Shown piece by piece: positions 58,573-64,000 of a stretch of 64,000 nt of DNA. Positions within the stretch are counted from its first letter, which is position 1; each line of letters begins with the position of its first letter. The notes under the pieces are model-generated. The model had not been told where the DNA came from, did not search any database, and saw only the letters and a list, made by a program, of their open reading frames with translations. This DNA is from Podocnemis expansa. Taxonomy: Eukaryota; Chordata; Testudines; Podocnemididae. Location of the stretch: assembly GCA_007922195.1 (NCBI GenBank), contig ML681989.1, positions 42,065,483 through 42,129,482 of the forward strand. Direction: 5' to 3'. The position numbers and the translations under genes are program-made.

Positions 58573-58789
58573 GGATGGAGTTAAACTGTTCTCAGTGGTG
58601 GCTGATGACAAGACAAGGAACATTAGTTTCAGGTTGCAGTGGGGAAGGTCTAGGTTGAATATTAGCACAATTTTTTTTTTCCCAAGGAAGATGGTGCAGT
58701 AGTGAAATGGGTTACCTAGAGATAGATAATGAAATTTCCATCCTTAGATGTTTTTTAAGGTATGACTTGAAAAGAATGAATAATCTACC

Positions 58790-60140
58790 ATTGAAATCTA
58801 TTTTATTCAAAACCAAACAAATAATGGGTAGGAAACTAACATTGTTGCAATAACATAAATAGAGAAGCTGGGTTTGCTTGACTTAAAACAAATTCCTTCC
58901 TTCACATTGTGGGATGGTTCCATTCTATTTGTGCTGAAGTTCCTTTCCTTTCATTGGTGGTGGCTTCATACTTAATTTCAAGGCAAAGAGGAAGACTGAC
59001 TTGGGACTGTATGAACACAGATAATATAGATTCTAGCCAACTACCTAGGATGAGCAGTCCAGGAAAGAAAAAAGGTCTAATTACTGGCAACAGCATAACT
59101 TATAAAATTTGTAAATCAAATTATTGTGTGTATATTTCCATGACAATGAACTTTGACATAAATAGGTAACCCCTTCCCATGTATGTGAAACATGAGTTAT
59201 ATTTGTGACTTTTGAGTCATTCCAGTTAACATTGCAGAGTAGCATGAAACACAGATTCACTCTGTCATCAGAATCTTTGATCGGTGATTCACTGAAATAT
59301 CTTGTACAGGGAAGTTCTGTTCTCATCCATTGTACAATCAGATTCTGCGTCACTGAACATTTGGAGGGCAGAGGTGTTAGTTAAAACAACCATGAGATTG
59401 ATAGTTGAATCATCCTGAAATACTGAGGATGTGAAAAAAAGTGATTCTCTAAATACTTAATCATTCTCAATGAAAGCAAAAAAAGTGACAGTTGTTTAAA
59501 AATGCAAAAAAAAAATTCTTTCTTTTCTGTCTGACATTTTTAAAAGTCTGTGTGAAGAAGTAGTCCTCCACTGAGGATGAGAGAGAGCCACAGCGGGAGA
59601 GGAATTTACAGTACAATAGGGCAATAGAACATCTACCTTGAAAATATGGATGTTTCACTGAATTATTAGAATTTTGAAGAAGACAGGCTGGGCACTCTGG
59701 ATGTGAATTTTACTGTATATGCTAGGTATGTTAACCAGCAGAGAAGTCATTTAGAATGGAATTTAAGTTTCAGTGACTGGAAATGTTTCCAGAATATAAT
59801 TTATTAAATTTACTTAAAAGTAAATATTGAGATGACAATAATTCAGCAGCAATAGTACATTTCTAACTGATAATCAGGGAATCAAGTGCTTACATAAAAA
59901 TTCTTGATAATCTTTATTACACAATTTTGTGACACTTTATTTTAATAATAAAATAATTTTGGATTACAACAAAGATTGTTTGAAAGTGCATATGACATCC
60001 ACACAACCAAACAAATCTCCAAGGACTACTGTTGTTATGATGCAGACTAAAAGTATGTATGAAGACAAACAGTTACAAACATCACTCTTTCTAATATAGT
60101 CAGCAATTTACTAATATAAATATTATTAGAGTAACACAAA
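58790..60140. other. Unannotated AT-rich stretch
   Basis: No gene or named element. Confidence 0.45.
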
Positions 60141-60151
60141 CAAAACCAACA

Positions 60152-60358
60152 ATTCCCAGAGGGGTAGCCATGTTAGTCTGTGTACAGCAAAAACAAAAAG
60201 AGTCCTGTGGTACCTTAAAGACTACGAAATTTCTTCAGGCATAAGCTTTCATGCTCCAGTCCATCTGATGTATCTGACAAAGTGGGCTGGAGCCCACAAA
60301 AGCTTATGCCATAATAAATTTTGTAGTCTTTAAGATGCCACAGGACTTTCGTTGTTCT
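60152..60358 (+). mobile_element. Hairpin repeat, full-length variant
   Basis: Head CCCAGAGGGGTAGCCATGTT, left arm AAAGAGTCCTGTGGTACC, centre CCATCTGATGTATCTGAC, right arm GCCCACAAAAGCTTATGCC and TGCCACAGGACTTTCG. It differs from the other copies in the centre (CATGCTCCAGTC against the usual CATGGGAG), so it may belong to another subfamily. ACAAACAA occurs on both sides (about 60136 and 60361), a possible short duplication. Confidence 0.82.
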
Positions 60359-60475
60359 TACAAACAAGAATGAGTTACTTTTACCAAAATGGCTGGAAGG
60401 TGAAACTAGTCAAATTAATAACAGAAATAGTGTAATTAACCATTGGGAAACTTGCCAAAGGTGATTGTTGTTAAT

Positions 60476-60774
60476 AGAGCTGGGCAAAATTTTTCACCTG
60501 AAGTTTTTTCTAAGCAAAATATTCAGATTTGACAACATTATGACTTTTTAATTCATGTTGTTTTTTTCTGAATTATATAAAAAAATCCAGAAAGTTACAT
60601 TTTCAAAATGAAATGTTTTCATTTGAAGCACCTTTGTTTTGATCTGTTTTTAGCTTTATTTAAAATGCAAGAAAAATTCAAAATCAAAATGAAACCATTT
60701 TTGGCCCGAAACTAGTTTTACTGATTTGTTTGAAGCATCAGGGAACCAAAAATATCCATTATTTCCCATCTCTG
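60476..60774. repeat. A/T-rich foldback repeat (AGAGCTGGGCAAAA ends)
   Basis: The left end AGAGCTGGGCAAAATTTTTC and the complement of the right end, AGAGATGGGAAATAATGG, are inverted. The interior consists of TTTTCATTTTGAA-like words in both orientations. It matches a common turtle repeat of this description (from memory). Confidence 0.6.
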
Positions 60775-60784
60775 ATTATTAGTC

Positions 60785-60960
60785 ATGTTTATTATCATTG
60801 TGCTCTAGAGTAGTAGATGACCTCTGTCTCAAAGAATTTAAAATCTAAATAGATAGGACAGACAGACTGGGGTAGGGATATAACAAACTGATAGAGTGAA
60901 CAATGAAATAGCATAAAGTGTTTTGTTGGTTCCAAATTGTGTGTGCTTGTGGACATGACT
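60785..60960 (-). repeat. Possible L2/MIR-type tail, antisense
   Basis: CTCAAAGAATTTAAAATCTAA and ATAGGACAGACAGACTGGG resemble the complement of the MIR/L2 tail where a transcript would read 'CTTACAATCTAA...ACAGAC'. Weak beyond 60880. Confidence 0.45.
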
Positions 60961-60964
60961 TGTT

Positions 60965-61531
60965 TGTTTGGGGCTTTCGTTGGACAGAGTTAAACTAAAT
61001 GGAAAATAAAAGGAAGAAGAGAGGTGTAAGGGACACGGCAGGAGAAAACGAGTAAGAAGGCACGGTGTGGGATGAGGTTGTGGTTAAGACACTGGGCAAT
61101 AAGGGGAGGATGAAAGGAGGGATGGAGCAAACACACAATCAGCACCAGGCAGAAAAAGACCTACTAAAACTGTAAAAAGTTCTTTGTCTAGATATTCCTT
61201 CTTTTGCTATTCTTGCCTTGACTAGCTGGAGTCTCTGGCTAACTCCTCTCTCTACAAGACCACACAGTGCAAGAGAGGAGACGCCACCAGGGTCTTACTG
61301 ATCCAGGGCTGGGTTTTTTCCCTGCAGAGTTTTGGATCCTGGAAAACTATTGGAGGAAGGGATGGTCTCAGCTGGTTCCCATTTTACATCCTCCCCATTA
61401 CTGCAGCAGTGTCTTTTTTGGCTGCTTTTGTTCTTATGGCTGTAGATTCTATTTCTACTGCCTGTGTTTCCCATTGTGGTTCCTACTGGCTGTGGTTAAC
61501 TCCATTACTGGACATTTTAAAGTCAAGATTA

Positions 61532-61535
<4 letters not shown>
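60965..61535. other. Unannotated stretch with ORF of unknown nature
   Basis: The 135-residue ORF at 61267-61674 ends in FCFVLFCFCFVLF, which is only the (TTTTG)n repeat. No domain in the first part is recognised. Confidence 0.4.
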
Positions 61536-61564
<29 letters not shown>

Positions 61565-61590
61565 GTTTTGTTTTGTTTTGTTTTTGTTTG
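61536..61590. repeat. (TTTTG)n simple repeat
   Basis: About ten TTTTG units with small interruptions. Confidence 0.95.
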
Positions 61591-61591
61591 G

Positions 61592-61705
61592 TAGAAGATG
61601 TGCTCCAGTTCAAATTCAAATTAATTCAGGGAAATTCTATATGCTGTGCTTATGCAGGAGATCAGATTAGATGATCACTATGATCCTTTTTGTGGGTCCT
61701 ATGTG
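61592..61705 (+). mobile_element. CR1/LINE 3' end fragment
   Basis: GATGTGCTCCAGTTCAAATTC, AATTCTATATGCTGTGCTTATG and CAGGAGATCAGATTAGATGATC ACTATGATCC follow the common turtle LINE tail (family form: GTTATGCAGGAGGTCAGACTAGATGATC). Only the last 110 bases are present. Confidence 0.72.
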
Positions 61706-61709
61706 GTCT

Positions 61710-63355
61710 CCAAGATAAATGTCCTCAGTACAGCTGGACGGCTAATTTATTTTTTGGGTGACAATTGTCAAAAAAGATTGGTTCTGGTGAAATCAAATTT
61801 GAAAATTCCTAACAATTTACTGTTTGATGGAGGAATGCAGAGGCGAAGGGGGGAAAACGGGGCAGTTCTCTAGCTCTCATGGCATTGGAGAAACAGATAT
61901 TTAATATGTACATTTTATCTCTATACAATTTAATAATCTTATTTAAGAATTATTAGTTTGATTAAAACTTTAGATATATATTTTTGGGAAACATATGAGT
62001 ACAGAATTAGATTTCCATATACTATACCAAGCACTGAAAGATAGCCTTCATTTCCGAAGTGAGATTCTGCAGGTTCATCAAAATTGGATCCATGATATAT
62101 TATGGGAAATCTTGCTTTCATAAACATTTATACTGCCAAGTTCAGATCGTTGTAATCTTTGGTGCTTTCAGAGAAGCACGCTTAAATTGTGAAGCAGTCC
62201 ATAATATAGATGACATAGACTTTGTTAGTGCTATGTTGTAAACATTTAAGATCAGCTATAAACCCCTGAAAACTGAGGGAATGGGGAAAAAAGGCAGTTT
62301 CATAGGAAATGATAAGCTAAAGTTCAGCTTTGTTTTCCATCCATTACGCTGGTTTTTTTTGTTTCTTTTCACCCTCTCCCCCCAATATTTCCCAGTGCAA
62401 ATAACTAAGGGATTAGTAGTGTGGGACTGGGGAAGGTTTCATCCTTCAACTGCCTTTAAATTACTGCTCACCTTCTTTTTCAGTTCACCTGACTTAAAGC
62501 ATTTGAAGTTTTAGATGCTAACTGGGTTTCAGTACATTTCACCATTCCATGGCTCAAATGGTGGAACTAAAAGTATCATGGGCAACAGTGGTTGAAGATA
62601 ATTCCTTTGAAAGCCTGGTAATTTTTTTTTTCCTTCTAGAGTGAGTGACAAAATGAATATGCTCTGAGTTGCATGTAAAACCCATTTGGAAGTAAAAAAT
62701 GAAAGGAAATAGTAGATCAAGTAGTGTGTTAACCTCCCAGCAGAGTCAATTCAGGGTTCAGACATCAAGCCACAGTCTTATAAGTTTTACACAGAGTTCT
62801 GTTTTAACATCCTGATATTCTCCTCTCAACAGAGAACCCAGCAATCAAAGTCAAAGTTCCAAATCCTAGAAAAGTCTGAGTTAACAATTGTATCCTCTTT
62901 TTCTTGCTCAACATTGAGGACCTGTTCCAAGTCCCATTAAAGTCAATGGAAAGATTCCAGCTGATTTTCCTTGCAACACCAGTAACATACGTTCATCCTT
63001 CAGAACCAGGGATTTCCCCATGGCCCAAATCCTTTCTTTTTGAGGCCTGCTTTTTTAGATTAGACATCCCTTCAAGACAAAACCTGGTTCAGTCCCTTTG
63101 GGCTGTGGGTTTGTGGCATTGTACATAGGCCCTATCACAAGCCCTTGAAATCTTTCAGATTTGGCTTGATGGTTTTAAGCGTCAGTTTTCCAGTGTATAT
63201 ATAACAATTTTAACCTTTAAAAAAGAGAAGTTGAGGAAAATATTGAATATGAGATGATGTGGTGATTGATTAATGCTAGAGATCAACCCTTCTACCAGTC
63301 AATTTTAGGTTTTTAGGATAATTATTGCCTCAGTTTTAATAAAATATATTTATAA
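61710..63355. other. Unannotated stretch
   Basis: About 1.6 kb with no gene. Near 62926-62960, CCATTAAAGTCAATGGAAAG is a fragment of a widespread repeat phrase. Confidence 0.45.
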
Positions 63356-63360
63356 TAATA

Positions 63361-63690
63361 ATACCTGATGCCTATATAGCACCTCTCATTGGTAGAACTC
63401 AAAGCATTTCACAGTCTTCATCTGCACAGCATCTCTGTAAGTTAGGAATTTCTGCAATCTGTTTTTTTCAGACAAGGAACTGAAGTGCAGAGAGGCTAAA
63501 GGTCAGATTTTTTAAGTATTTAGGCACTTAAAGGCACAGATACTTAGCTAGTGGGACTTTCTATATATCAAGCTCCCTGTTATTTCAATTAATTGCCTTG
63601 AAAATTCTGGCTCCAAGTGACTTTGCCCCAGGTCATAAAGGTAGTTTGTGGTAAAGCAAGGATTGCTTTGCAAGTCTGTGAACAGTAGCT
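63361..63690 (+). repeat. L2/MIR tail with nested repeat
   Basis: CTATATAGCACCTCTCATTGG, CAAAGCATTTCACAG, CAGCATCTCTGTAAGTTAGG, GACAAGGAACTGAAGTGCAG and, after an interruption, CAAGTGACTTTGCCCCAGGTC follow the L2/MIR tail consensus in order. Between about 63507 and 63612 an unrelated repeat (AAGTATTTAGGCACTTAAAGG to TTGAAAATTCTGGCTC) interrupts it. Confidence 0.7.
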
Positions 63691-63896
63691 GTGGGATTTT
63701 CAAATCAATTTATAGTATAGAGTATATTTAATAATAGACATTGCTGAATTGTGTAACTGTTTGTGTGGTGTGTTTCCCTAGTGTTGCAAGGACTCAGATT
63801 ATTCATTGTGATGAAATGCACTAGATTTGAAGGGCTTGTAGGCTGAGAAATTCAACCCATGTGCATGAAGCCCAACTAAGCAAGCTTTCTCTGTGT

Positions 63897-63913
63897 GGGT
63901 GGGTGGGTGGGGC
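63897..63913. repeat. (GGGT)n microsatellite
   Basis: GGGTGGGTGGGTGGGG; short, with G-quadruplex potential. Confidence 0.85.
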
Positions 63914-64000
63914 TAGGAGTGTGCATAATTGTGCCTGAAATCCAACCCCCTTTTTGTCTACAGGGTGCAAAGCTGCAACATAGCCCTTTCACCCCCGGTA

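Larger units (their letters stand above)
57110..58780 (+). mobile_element. CR1 LINE, RT-to-3' region, split by hAT
   Basis: A sense CR1 copy running 57110-58059 and resuming at 58573. Landmarks: CAGCATGGACTGTCTGAGGG, ACCTTGACTCTAGCAAAC, CCAGAGGTCAGTCCTAAGG, AACATCTTTATTAATGATCTG, GTACTGTGTCCAGTTTTGG, ATGAGTGCATGACTTATGAG; after the insert TTCTCAGTGGTGGCTGATGAC, GAATATTAGCACAATTT, GAAATGGGTTACCTAGAGA and CATCCTTAGATGTTTTTTAAG. It is truncated at the 5' end and full of stops. Confidence 0.88.

Noticed and set aside
1..64000. CRISPR arrays, operons, tRNA/rRNA genes, prokaryotic signals
   Set aside because: No regularly spaced short repeats, cloverleaf with intact boxes, or dense coding was seen; the window is clearly vertebrate-type repeat-rich DNA.

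Overview
This window looks like AT-rich, gene-poor vertebrate nuclear DNA, most likely from a turtle. I infer this from the repeats: old CR1 LINEs with a 3' region of the type seen in turtles, crocodilians and birds; a roughly 200-bp hairpin repeat with a head like CCAAAGGGGTAGCCATGTTAG and an end like GGACTCCTTGTTTGTTTTGC; Harbinger-like MITEs with GGCTATGTCTACAC ends; hAT elements; and L2/MIR-type tails. The taxon rests on remembered repeat families, not on a search. I found no intact protein-coding gene, rRNA, tRNA or CRISPR array. Nearly all ORFs are short chance ORFs or broken transposon code.

Layout. 0-9 kb: hairpin-repeat fragments, an antisense CR1 tail, a 3' CR1 fragment (7.09-7.97 kb) and a MIR-like piece ending in a (GT)34 microsatellite. 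9-15 kb: a GC-rich block, a decayed Harbinger element with a Myb/SANT-like DNA-binding-domain pseudogene (10.8-11.2 kb), a hairpin repeat with a perfect 35-bp inverted repeat between 13-bp duplications (14.4 kb), and a small MITE (14.6 kb). 15-23 kb: an hAT element, a 443-bp MITE with a palindromic interior (17.1 kb), a hairpin repeat (19.1 kb), and a candidate 2-kb hAT-like element (20.1-22.1 kb) around an AT-rich interior with an unexplained ORF. 24.9-28.75 kb: a long decayed CR1 with recognisable ORF2, split by a hairpin repeat, its tail split by a 1.4-kb MITE carrying an 82-bp tandem repeat. 31-34.7 kb: two more palindromic MITEs, a full-length hairpin repeat and an hAT element. 36.6-37.65 kb: a locally duplicated foldback block. 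38-57 kb: mostly featureless, with a strong CTCF-like motif near 45.08 kb. 57.1-58.8 kb: a second CR1 ORF2 relic split by a 505-bp hAT element. 59-64 kb: a hairpin repeat, an A/T foldback repeat, a CR1 tail and an L2/MIR tail with a nested repeat.

Nothing here works as a gene set. The interest lies in the nested transposon record: several insertions have identifiable target-site duplications, and several MITE interiors are built from short palindromic words.
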